From assembly GCA_035501255.1 (NCBI GenBank), contig DATJWM010000149.1:1-52730 (forward strand): DNA of 52,730 nt, written 5' to 3'. The notes below the pieces were generated by a model. The model was not told where the DNA came from. It saw nothing but the letters and a program-made list of their open reading frames with translations, and did no database searches. The position numbers and the translations under genes were made by a program. The stretch comes from JAFAZI01 sp035501255 (GTDB lineage Bacteria; Actinomycetota; Actinomycetes; JAFAQI01). Shown here piece after piece: positions 17,751-25,202 of the stretch (positions within the stretch are counted from its first letter, which is position 1; each line of letters opens with the position of its first letter).

Positions 17751-19013
17751 GTGATCGACCTTCGCGCGCTGCGGGACGCGCCCGAAGACTTTCGCGCGAG
17801 TCAGCGCGCCCGCGGCGAGGACCCGGGCGCCGTCGACCGAGTGCTGGACGCCGACGAGCGTCGACGGGCCGCGGTCTCCCGCGCCGACGCGTTGCGGGCG
17901 GAGTCGAACTCTGCGAGCAAGGCGATCCAGTCGGCCTCCACCGACGAGCGTCCGGCGATGATCGAACGCGCCAAAAGACTCAAGGAGGACGTCAAGGTGG
18001 CGGAAGCCGCCCAGGTTGCGGCCGATGCCGACCTGCGCGCCGCGGCGTACGCCGTTCACAACCTCGTCGAGCCGCAGGCTCCGATCGGCGGGGAGGCCGA
18101 CTGCGTCGTCATCGAGACCGTCGGTGAGGTCCCGGCCTACGACTTCACCCCCCGCGACCATGTCGAGATCGGCACCGCGCTCGGCGCGATCGACCTCGAG
18201 CGCGGCGCGAAGGTCAGCGGGGCCCGGTTCTACTTCCTGACCGGCGTGGGCGCGTTGCTGGAGTTCGGGCTGGTCAATCTGGCGATGGAGCAGGCGGTTG
18301 CGGCGGGTTTCACGCCCGTGGTCGCGCCGGCGTTGGTCCGACCCGAGGCGATGGAAGGCACCGGCTTCCTCGGCGCGCACGCCCCCGAGGTCTACCGGTT
18401 GGAGGCCGACGACCTCTACCTCGTCGGGACCAGCGAGGTTGCGTTGGCCGCGATGCATTCCGACGAGGTGCTCGACGCCACCGCGCTGCCGCTGCGCTAT
18501 GCCGGTTTCTCCTCGTGCTTTCGCCGGGAAGCCGGCTCCTACGGCCAGGATACGAAGGGGATCATCCGGGTTCACTGGTTCGACAAGGTCGAGATGTTCT
18601 CCTTCGCGCCTCCGGAGCAGGCGACCGCCGAGCACCTCCGGCTCCTCGAGTGGGAGAAGGAGTTCCTCGGCAAGCTGGAGTTGCCGTTCCAGGTCCTCGA
18701 CATCGCCACTGCAGACCTGGGTGCGAGTGCCGCGCGCAAGTACGACTGCGAGGCCTGGTTCCCTTCGCAGGGCCGGTATCGAGAGCTCACTTCGACGTCG
18801 AACTGCGCCACCTTTCAGGCCCGCCGGTTGGCGATCCGCTATCGCAGCGACGCCGGCCCGGCACCGGTCGCCACCTTGAACGGCACGCTGTGCGCGATCG
18901 CGCGCACGATCGCCTGCCTCCTCGAGGTGCACCAGCAGGCCGACGGGTCGGTGCGGGTGCCGGTTGCGTTGCGCCCGCACCTGGGAAACCGCGAGGTGCT
19001 CGAGCCACGATGA
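17751..19013 (+). CDS. serS: Seryl-tRNA synthetase
   Basis: 420 residues from GTG 17751. Class II synthetase: N-terminal antiparallel coiled-coil arm (about 25-100) that grips the long variable arm of tRNA-Ser, then motif 1 near G-F-T-P-V-V-A-P-A-L-V, motif 2 (S-C-F-R-R-E-A-G-S-Y-G-x-D-T-x-G) and motif 3 (N-G-T-L-C-A-I-A-R). Serine-binding T-S-E-V-A-L is present. The stop overlaps the ATG of the HAD gene by 4 bp. Two serine tRNA genes lie in the same window at about 31.0 and 52.4 kb. Confidence 0.97.
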   Translation: MIDLRALRDAPEDFRASQRARGEDPGAVDRVLDADERRRAAVSRADALRAESNSASKAIQSASTDERPAMIERAKRLKEDVKVAEAAQVAADADLRAAAYAVHNLVEPQAPIGGEADCVVIETVGEVPAYDFTPRDHVEIGTALGAIDLERGAKVSGARFYFLTGVGALLEFGLVNLAMEQAVAAGFTPVVAPALVRPEAMEGTGFLGAHAPEVYRLEADDLYLVGTSEVALAAMHSDEVLDATALPLRYAGFSSCFRREAGSYGQDTKGIIRVHWFDKVEMFSFAPPEQATAEHLRLLEWEKEFLGKLELPFQVLDIATADLGASAARKYDCEAWFPSQGRYRELTSTSNCATFQARRLAIRYRSDAGPAPVATLNGTLCAIARTIACLLEVHQQADGSVRVPVALRPHLGNREVLEPR

Positions 19014-19804
19014 GGCCGGCTGTCATCGCAACCGATCTCGATGGCACCGTCGTACGCAGCGATGGGACCATCTCACCCCGGACCCGTGCCGCGCTTGTTC
19101 GCGCGGCCGAGGCGGGCGCCCTCGTCGTCGTCGTCACGGGGCGCCCCCCGCGCTGGCTCGACGGCATCGCCGACGCGCTGGGGCATCACGGCCTCGCGAT
19201 CTGCGCGAACGGCGCGCTGGTCTACGACCTCACCACCGAGCGGGTGATCGACTCCCGCCCGCTGGACCCCGAGCAGGTACGCCGCCTGATGGTCGAGCTT
19301 CGCGCGGCCGTTCCCGGAATCGGGTTTGCCGTCGAGCGGGTCGACGGTCAGTTCGCGCACGAGCCGGACTACCGGCCGCGCTGGACCCCAGAACCGCAGA
19401 CGATCGTCGGCAATTTGGATGGCGTGCTGACCGGCCCGGTCGCGAAGGTACTTGCCCGGCTGGAAGGTGCCGGATCCGACGAGCTGCTCGCCCGCGGGCG
19501 CGCCGCCCTGGGTGAGGAGGTCGTCGACATGACGCACTCCTGCGCCGACGGCTTGCTCGAGATCAGCGCCTCGGGGGTGACCAAGGCCACGACGCTGGAA
19601 CGGGTGCTCGCCGAACGACATTTCGGCCCGGGTGAGGTGGTCGCCTTCGGGGACATGCCGAACGACCTCGCGATGCTGGCCTGGGCCGGGCACGGCGTGG
19701 CCGTGGCGAACGCGCATCCCGCCTTGCTCGCGGTCGTTGACGAAGTCACCGCGAGCAACGACGAGGACGGCGTCGCCTTGGTCCTCGAGCGCCTCTTTGG
19801 CTAG
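19010..19804 (+). CDS. Cof-type HAD-IIB family hydrolase
   Basis: 264 residues, ATG in the ATGA overlap with serS. HAD motifs: I (D-L-D-G-T-V), II (V-V-V-T-G-R), III (K in V-T-K-A-T-T-L) and IV (F-G-D-M-P-N-D-L-A-M-L), with a C2B cap between II and III. The family consists of small-molecule phosphatases acting on sugar phosphates or flavin precursors; the substrate cannot be told. Coupling to serS is conserved-looking (mycobacteria have an HAD gene in the same region), which I recall rather than verified. Converges on uppP with 9 bp between stops. Confidence 0.9.
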   Translation: MRPAVIATDLDGTVVRSDGTISPRTRAALVRAAEAGALVVVVTGRPPRWLDGIADALGHHGLAICANGALVYDLTTERVIDSRPLDPEQVRRLMVELRAAVPGIGFAVERVDGQFAHEPDYRPRWTPEPQTIVGNLDGVLTGPVAKVLARLEGAGSDELLARGRAALGEEVVDMTHSCADGLLEISASGVTKATTLERVLAERHFGPGEVVAFGDMPNDLAMLAWAGHGVAVANAHPALLAVVDEVTASNDEDGVALVLERLFG

Positions 19805-19813
19805 CGGCGCTGG

Positions 19814-20773
19814 TCAGGCGAAGCGGAAGATGCTGGCGACGCCGAAGATCACGCAGTACCACGCGAACGGCGTCAAGCTGTTGGATCGGAAGTAGCGGGT
19901 GAGGAAGCGGGTGGACAGCAGCGCGCCGATGAAGGCGGCTACCGCTCCGGCGAACGCCTGTGCGCGGATGCCGTTACCGAGGTGCCCGGTGAAGTCCGGG
20001 ATCTTCAGCAGCCCCGCGGCGAGGATGATCGGGGTCGCGAGCAGGAACGCGAATCGCACCGCCTGCTCGTGATCGAGGCCCCGGGCGAGTCCGGCCACCA
20101 TCGTGACCCCGGATCGGCTGATGCCGGCGAACAGTGCGGCGACCTGGGCGATTCCGATCCAGATCGCATCGAGCGGCCGAACCCGCCGGACGACCGTGGT
20201 GTCGAGTTCGACGTCGCTTTGGTCGTTGACCGAGGCTTCCCGCCCGCCGCGGGCCAGCGATCGTTGCCGCAGGTATTCACCGGTGAACAGGATCAGGCCG
20301 TTGATCGTCAGGAAGATGGCCGCGGCCAGCGGCTTGGCGAAGATCACCCGCAGCGTGTGTTCGAGCAGCAGCCCGGTGAGGCCGGCAGGGATGGTGGCGA
20401 TGACGAGCAGCCACCCGAGCCGCTCATGCACCGTCTCGATCCGTCGCCGGCGGATCGAGCGCAGCAACCCGGACACGATCTTGACCCACTCGCGCCAGAA
20501 GAAGACCAGCAGGGCGAGCGCGGTGGCGACATGAAGGACGACGATGAACGCGAGGTACGGCGACTCCCCGGTCGACTCGTCGCCGACCACCGACGCCCAC
20601 GTGCCTCCGATCCAGTTCGGGATGAGGACGGCGTGACCGAGGCTGGACACCGGGAAGAGCTCAGTCACCCCTTGGATCGCGCCGATCACGATCGCCTGGA
20701 GGAAGGTCAGGTCATGGGTGCTGTGTTGGGTCGTCGTGGCGGCGACGTTGACGAGTTGGGGGGCGAGGCTCAC
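19814..20773 (-). CDS. uppP: Undecaprenyl-diphosphatase
   Basis: 319 residues, about eight transmembrane helices, BacA type. The catalytic motifs G-x-x-Q-G-V-T-E-L-F-P-V-S-S-x-G-H (about 33-50) and G-I-S-R-S-G-V-T-M (about 215) are intact. It dephosphorylates undecaprenyl pyrophosphate to recycle the lipid carrier for peptidoglycan and other envelope polymers; high expression gives bacitracin resistance. It is longer than the E. coli enzyme (273 aa) mainly through an N-terminal extension and a cytosolic loop at about 165-190. Confidence 0.95.
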   Translation of the reverse strand: MSLAPQLVNVAATTTQHSTHDLTFLQAIVIGAIQGVTELFPVSSLGHAVLIPNWIGGTWASVVGDESTGESPYLAFIVVLHVATALALLVFFWREWVKIVSGLLRSIRRRRIETVHERLGWLLVIATIPAGLTGLLLEHTLRVIFAKPLAAAIFLTINGLILFTGEYLRQRSLARGGREASVNDQSDVELDTTVVRRVRPLDAIWIGIAQVAALFAGISRSGVTMVAGLARGLDHEQAVRFAFLLATPIILAAGLLKIPDFTGHLGNGIRAQAFAGAVAAFIGALLSTRFLTRYFRSNSLTPFAWYCVIFGVASIFRFA

Positions 20774-20827
20774 TACTACAGTCTGCCGTAGTTCATCGCG
20801 GTTCGGTGTGAGTCGAAGCGGCGGTGC

Positions 20828-21349
20828 TCAGAGGTAGAGCCCCGAGCCCGAGCCCGGCTGCTGCGGCCCGACACCGGGCGGCAGTGCACGACTGCGCATC
20901 TCCTCGAGCTGCGCGCGGGCGGCCATCTGCTGCGCGAATAGCGTCGCCTGGATCCCGTGGAACAACCCCTCCAGCCAGCCGACGAGCTGAGCTTGAGCGA
21001 TCCGCAGCTCGGCGTCGGAGGGAATCTCGTCGGAGGTGAACGGCAGGCTGAGGCGTTCGAGCTCCGCCCGCAACTCCGGCGCGAGCCCGGTGGAAAGCTC
21101 TTCGATCGAGCTGCGGTGGATCTCGCGCAGGCGGACCCGGCTGGCTTCGTCGAGCGGTGCAGCGCGAACCTCCTCGAGAAGCTGCTTGATCATCGAGCCG
21201 ATCCGCATCACCTTCGCGGGTTGCTCGACCATCTCCGCGAGGCCCTCGCTGTCCTCGTCGAGGGTGTCAGCCGGCGTGTGGTCGTCGATCGGCTCACCGT
21301 CAGGCCCGACGGTGACGACTCGCGAGGGTTCGGCTGGGTTGGTCGTCAT
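20828..21349 (-). CDS. bpa: Bacterial proteasome activator Bpa (PafE)
   Basis: 173 residues matching the Rv3780/DUF2587 family. It forms a ring that opens the 20S proteasome gate and feeds it unfolded proteins without ATP. The helical core (about 35-150) contains M-R-I-G-S-M-I-K-Q-L-L-E-E-V-R and Q-L-V-G-W-L-E-G-L-F-H-G-I-Q-A. The C-terminus ends G-L-Y-L, corresponding to the G-Q-Y-L tail of the mycobacterial protein that docks into the proteasome alpha-ring pocket, with Leu for Gln. Its presence says the organism has a proteasome; no proteasome subunit gene is in the window. Confidence 0.9.
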   Translation of the reverse strand: MTTNPAEPSRVVTVGPDGEPIDDHTPADTLDEDSEGLAEMVEQPAKVMRIGSMIKQLLEEVRAAPLDEASRVRLREIHRSSIEELSTGLAPELRAELERLSLPFTSDEIPSDAELRIAQAQLVGWLEGLFHGIQATLFAQQMAARAQLEEMRSRALPPGVGPQQPGSGSGLYL

Positions 21350-21381
21350 GCTGCCATCGTCTCAGCCGCCCGGGGCGACCG

Positions 21382-22704
21382 TCAGTTCGGGCAGCTCTTC
21401 GCGCACGGGAACGGTACGACGCTCCACTGCCGGGCACCGTCCGTGCTCGAGGCAAAGGCGCCGACTTCCTCGTCGGCCCGATCGGCGACGGCGACGACAT
21501 GAGAGGTGTCGATGAAGCCGACGAAGCTCAGGTCGACGTGGTTGGCGGGATCAGGCTGCCAGGTGTGGCCGTTGTTGCGGGTGAGCACCGCGCCACCCCG
21601 GCTGTTGCCGATGATGATCGTCCGGCTGCCCGCGGTGATGGTCTCGAGGTAACCGCCGGTCGGCGGTCGCGACGCCGGGCTCCACCGTTTCCCGGCGCTG
21701 CTCGACTCGTAGACGAGCTTGGTCTGGACGCCGTTGCGTGCGCCGTAGCCGCAGGCAGCGACCAGGCTGGAGCTGCTTCCGGCCGCGAGCAGGGTGCTCG
21801 CGGGCACGACCGGCCGACCCCCGAGGGTCTTCGGGCAGGGGTTGTGGCCGCGAGTCCAGCGCTTTGCGTTCGGCGAGGTCCAGAAAGCGTCGTCGCCGAC
21901 GAGCACGCTCACGCTTCGGCCGCTGAGCGCGATCGCCGCTGCGCCGGTCGCGCCGTCGGTCCCACCCCGCCGTCCGGTCATCGCGGGGACGGCGCCCACC
22001 CGTCGAAGCTTCGGGGCCGCCACGCTCGCTCCGTACAGGCGGACCACGCTCGCGCCGGCCGAGGGCCGGACCAGTGCCCAGATCCGCTGGTTCATGGCCT
22101 CGAGTTCGCTCAGGTGACCCGGGACGGCGTACCGGTGCCAGGTCGAACCGCCGTCGGTCGTCACGTACGGTTGGCTGCCCCCGAAGACGACCCCGACGGC
22201 GGGGGAGGCGAACCGGATCTGGGGCTCCGCCACCGCTGATACCGGCGGCCCGCCCGCGGGCGTCCAGGTCGCACCGCCATCGTGGGTCACGGCGACCACG
22301 CCGTGTGCGGCGGTGGTCGCGGGCCGGCTCCCCGCGACCGTTCCCCACAGGAACCCGTCGCGCTGGCTGACGAAGGACACCGATCGCGGGAAGTAGCCGA
22401 CGAGGCCGGGGATGGGGCGCGTGACCGGGGGTGCGGTGAGCGTGCTGCTCCGCGGATGCGGCGAGTCGGAGCCGTTGGTCGCGATCGCGACCGTCTGGTC
22501 GCTGCTGGTGTCACGGACCGCGAGGACCGCCGGCACGGCGCCCGCGACGACGACCGCGACGGCCAGAACCGCCAGCGCCGCCTTTGCGGCCTTGCGCCGT
22601 TGGGCTCGTCCGACGATGCGTTCGAAGGCACCGTCGGGCGGCATCAGCCGGTCGTCGTCGACGCTGCGGAGCAGCTCGTCGAGGTCGTGTTCGGGGCTGG
22701 TCAC
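21382..22704 (-). CDS. Membrane-anchored beta-propeller protein coupled to an ECF sigma factor
   Basis: 440 residues from GTG 22704, overlapping the sigma factor stop by 4 bp. Residues 1-40 are a short acidic then basic cytosolic tail; about 42-64 is one transmembrane helix; the rest is extracytoplasmic. The outer part has BNR/sortilin-like propeller repeats: V-A-V-T-H-D-G-G-A-T-W-T-P, Y-V-T-T-D-G-G-S-T-W-H, L-T-R-N-N-G-H-T-W-Q. A few cysteines near the C-terminus could form disulfides. Position suggests it modulates the sigma factor, but the cytosolic tail has no visible ZAS zinc motif. The family often sits beside SigE-type sigma genes in actinobacteria. Confidence 0.75.
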   Translation of the reverse strand: MTSPEHDLDELLRSVDDDRLMPPDGAFERIVGRAQRRKAAKAALAVLAVAVVVAGAVPAVLAVRDTSSDQTVAIATNGSDSPHPRSSTLTAPPVTRPIPGLVGYFPRSVSFVSQRDGFLWGTVAGSRPATTAAHGVVAVTHDGGATWTPAGGPPVSAVAEPQIRFASPAVGVVFGGSQPYVTTDGGSTWHRYAVPGHLSELEAMNQRIWALVRPSAGASVVRLYGASVAAPKLRRVGAVPAMTGRRGGTDGATGAAAIALSGRSVSVLVGDDAFWTSPNAKRWTRGHNPCPKTLGGRPVVPASTLLAAGSSSSLVAACGYGARNGVQTKLVYESSSAGKRWSPASRPPTGGYLETITAGSRTIIIGNSRGGAVLTRNNGHTWQPDPANHVDLSFVGFIDTSHVVAVADRADEEVGAFASSTDGARQWSVVPFPCAKSCPN

Positions 22705-23201
22705 GTGTCCGCCAGGAGGGCGTGGAGTTTTGCGCGAGCGTCGTACAGGTCGCGCTTGACGGTCCCGGGCGCGATCCCCAAGGCGCGGGCCACGGCGTCG
22801 ACCGGCAGGTCGGCGAAGTAGTGCAGGACGACGACTTGTTGAAGTCGCTTGGGCAGGCTCTCGACGAGCAGGCGGATCTCGGGCGCCGGCGCCGGCGCGG
22901 TGGCGATGGTCGTGACCGTCTTGCGAATCGCCACCCGTTCCCGCTCTCCGCGCCGCCACCGGTCGCGGACGAGGTTCAACGCCGTCGTGTAGAGGTACGC
23001 GCGCGGGTCGGCGACGTGCGTCCAACGGCCGAGCAGCCGGGTGAACGCCTCCGCGGCGATGTCGTGAGCTGCCTCGTCGTCGCTGACCATCCGGCGACAC
23101 CACCCGGCGAGGGGGGCGTAGTGCAGGCGGAACAGCGCCTCGGCAGGCTGCGCCGTGTCCACCTCTTCCGCCTCCCAGGCACCCACCACAGCGACGTCCA
23201 C
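22701..23201 (-). CDS. SigE-family ECF RNA polymerase sigma factor
   Basis: 166 residues. Region sigma-2 (about 22-85) includes L-F-R-L-H-Y-A-P-L-A and D-I-A-A-E-A-F-T-R-L-L; sigma-4 (about 108-160) has the helix-turn-helix L-P-V-D-A-V-A-R-A-L-G-I-A-P-G-T-V-K. No sigma-3 region, as in all ECF factors. Translationally coupled to the propeller protein downstream, the likely regulator of its activity. The quinone oxidoreductase gene upstream ends only 6 bp before the sigma ATG, so the sigma gene may be read through from the esterase/oxidoreductase transcript. Confidence 0.9.
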   Translation of the reverse strand: MDVAVVGAWEAEEVDTAQPAEALFRLHYAPLAGWCRRMVSDDEAAHDIAAEAFTRLLGRWTHVADPRAYLYTTALNLVRDRWRRGERERVAIRKTVTTIATAPAPAPEIRLLVESLPKRLQQVVVLHYFADLPVDAVARALGIAPGTVKRDLYDARAKLHALLADT

Positions 23202-23207
23202 AACACG

Positions 23208-24224
23208 TCAGACGCTGGAAGGCGTCGGTTGGTTGGGGGCAGGGTCTGCTCGGGTGAGGAGCACCTTTCCGACGTGACCGCTGCCGGCGACGAGGGCGTG
23301 CGCGGCGGCCACGTCCGGCATCGCGAACCGTGCCCCGATGACGGGCCGAACCCGCCCGCTCGACATCAGGGGCCAGAGCTCCGCCTCGACGCCGCGGCAG
23401 ATCGCGGCCTTCTCTTCGACCGGCCGGGCGCGCAGCGACGTCGCGTGGATCGCTGCCCGCTTCGACAGCACGAGGCCGAGGTCCAGCTCGGCCCGGGTCC
23501 CGCCTTGCATCCCGATACAGACCAGGCGGCCGTTCACCGCGAGCGCCTTCACGTTTCGTTCGAGGTACGCCGCTCCGATGATGTCGAGGATGACGTCGGC
23601 TCCGCGCCCGTCGGTCGCCGTGCGGGTGGCGTCGAGGTAGTCCTCGCTGCGGTAGTTGATCGCGGCGTCCGCGCCGAGGTCGCGGCAGACCTTGAGCTTG
23701 TCCTCGGTGCCGGCGGTGGTGACGACGGTGGCGCCGAGCGCCTTCGCCACCTGGATCGCGATCGTGCCGATCCCGCTCGCGCCCCCGTGGATGAGAACGG
23801 TCTCGCCCGCGGTGAGCTTCGCGATCCCGACCATGTTCGACCACACCGTGCAGGCGACCTCAGCGATGCCGCCGGCGGTGCACAGGTCGACACCGGTGGG
23901 CACCGGCATGACCTGGCCGGCCGGCGCCACGGCGTACTCGGCCTGCCCGCCGCCCGCGAGGAGCGCGCACACCTCGTCCCCCACCGCCCATCCGGCGGCG
24001 CCCTCGCCGAGCGCGGCGACCCGGCCGCTGCACTCCAGCCCGAGGACGTCGCAGATCCCGTCCGGTGGCGGGTAGAGCCCCATCCGTTGGAGGAGGTCGG
24101 CGCGGTTCACCCCGGCCGCGACGACCTCGATCAGGACCTCGCCGGCAGCGGGCGCCGGATCCTCGACCTCCGCCCAGCGCAGCACGTCGACATCGCCGGG
24201 ACCCGCACAGATGACCGCTCGCAT
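23208..24224 (-). CDS. NAD(P)H:quinone oxidoreductase, zinc-independent MDR family
   Basis: 338 residues of the medium-chain dehydrogenase/reductase superfamily, quinone oxidoreductase/PIG3-like branch. Substrate-domain features A-A-G-V-N-R-A-D-L-L-Q-R and G-L-E-C-S-G-R-V; Rossmann motif H-G-G-A-S-G-I-G-T-I-A-I-Q at about 145-157. The zinc ligands of alcohol dehydrogenases are missing, as expected in this branch. Likely reduces quinones or enones with NADPH in the cytoplasm; true substrate unknown. It lies 6 bp after the esterase gene stop in the same operon. Confidence 0.88.
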   Translation of the reverse strand: MRAVICAGPGDVDVLRWAEVEDPAPAAGEVLIEVVAAGVNRADLLQRMGLYPPPDGICDVLGLECSGRVAALGEGAAGWAVGDEVCALLAGGGQAEYAVAPAGQVMPVPTGVDLCTAGGIAEVACTVWSNMVGIAKLTAGETVLIHGGASGIGTIAIQVAKALGATVVTTAGTEDKLKVCRDLGADAAINYRSEDYLDATRTATDGRGADVILDIIGAAYLERNVKALAVNGRLVCIGMQGGTRAELDLGLVLSKRAAIHATSLRARPVEEKAAICRGVEAELWPLMSSGRVRPVIGARFAMPDVAAAHALVAGSGHVGKVLLTRADPAPNQPTPSSV

Positions 24225-24230
24225 CTTAGG

Positions 24231-25172
24231 TCAGTGCAGCAGATCGCGAAGCGCGGCCGTCATGTCCGCGACGGCGTCAGCGGCCGCGGGGCTGAGCAGG
24301 CCCAGGCCGAAGAACCCGTGGATCATTCCGTCGTAGCGGGCGTAGCGGACATCGACGCCGGCGTCGGCGAGCGCGCGAGCGTAGGCCTCACCCTCGTCGC
24401 GAAGGGGGTCGAACTCCGCGGTGCCGATGATGGCCGGCGGCGCACCGGCGAGGGAGGCGGCCCGGATCGGGGACACGGTCGGGTCGGACCGGTCCGCGTC
24501 GGCCGGGACGTACTGCTCGTCGAACCAGGCCATGTCATCGGCGGTCAGGAGGTAGCCGCTGGCGTTGTCGACCCGCGATGGGTACGCCGCGTCGGTGGCA
24601 AAGTCGACCACGGGATAGATCAGGAACTGGCCGGCGAGGGCAGGGTCGCTGCCGCGCATGGCGAGCGCGACCGCCGCCGCCAGGTTGCCCCCGGCGCTGT
24701 CCCCTCCGACGGCCAGCCGTTGCGGATCTCCACCCAGACCGTGGATCCGGTCGGCGGCCCAGCGGGTGGCGGCCAGGCAGTCGTCGAACGCCGCGGGGTA
24801 GGGATGCTCGGGCGCGAGGCGGTACTCCACACTCACGACCGTCACCTCGCCATCGCGGCAGATCAGTCGCGCCTGGTCGTCGTGGGTCTCGATCGTGCCG
24901 ACGACAAAGCCGCCACCGTGGAAGAACGCCAGTGTCGGCGTCGGTCCGTCGACGTCCGGCCGGTAGATCCTGATCGGGATCGGCCCGGCCGGTCCCGGGA
25001 TCGTCGAGTCCTCCACCGCGCGCACCGGCGCGAGGGTGGACGGATCGCGCATCGAGACGGTCGCGGCGGTAAACATGTCGCGGAACTGCTCGGCGGTGCC
25101 TGAGGCGAGTCCGCCGCCCCCGAGTTGAGCGAAGGCGGCGATCAGGTCGCCGAGCTTGGGGTCGAGCGGCAT
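24231..25172 (-). CDS. Alpha/beta hydrolase, hormone-sensitive-lipase (LipH/Nlh) type esterase
   Basis: 313 residues. Oxyanion-hole motif H-G-G-G-F at about 79-83, nucleophile elbow G-D-S-A-G-G-N, catalytic Asp in the E-F-D-P-L-R-D-E-G segment and catalytic His in G-M-I-H-G-F. These are the class IV (HSL) esterase signatures. It hydrolyses short to medium chain esters. No signal peptide, so cytoplasmic. Followed by the quinone oxidoreductase gene 6 bp on; preceded by the ABC exporter gene, 30 bp upstream. Confidence 0.9.
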   Translation of the reverse strand: MPLDPKLGDLIAAFAQLGGGGLASGTAEQFRDMFTAATVSMRDPSTLAPVRAVEDSTIPGPAGPIPIRIYRPDVDGPTPTLAFFHGGGFVVGTIETHDDQARLICRDGEVTVVSVEYRLAPEHPYPAAFDDCLAATRWAADRIHGLGGDPQRLAVGGDSAGGNLAAAVALAMRGSDPALAGQFLIYPVVDFATDAAYPSRVDNASGYLLTADDMAWFDEQYVPADADRSDPTVSPIRAASLAGAPPAIIGTAEFDPLRDEGEAYARALADAGVDVRYARYDGMIHGFFGLGLLSPAAADAVADMTAALRDLLH

Positions 25173-25202
25173 CAGGGTGCCTTTCGAGTCGGGCGCACCT
25201 CG

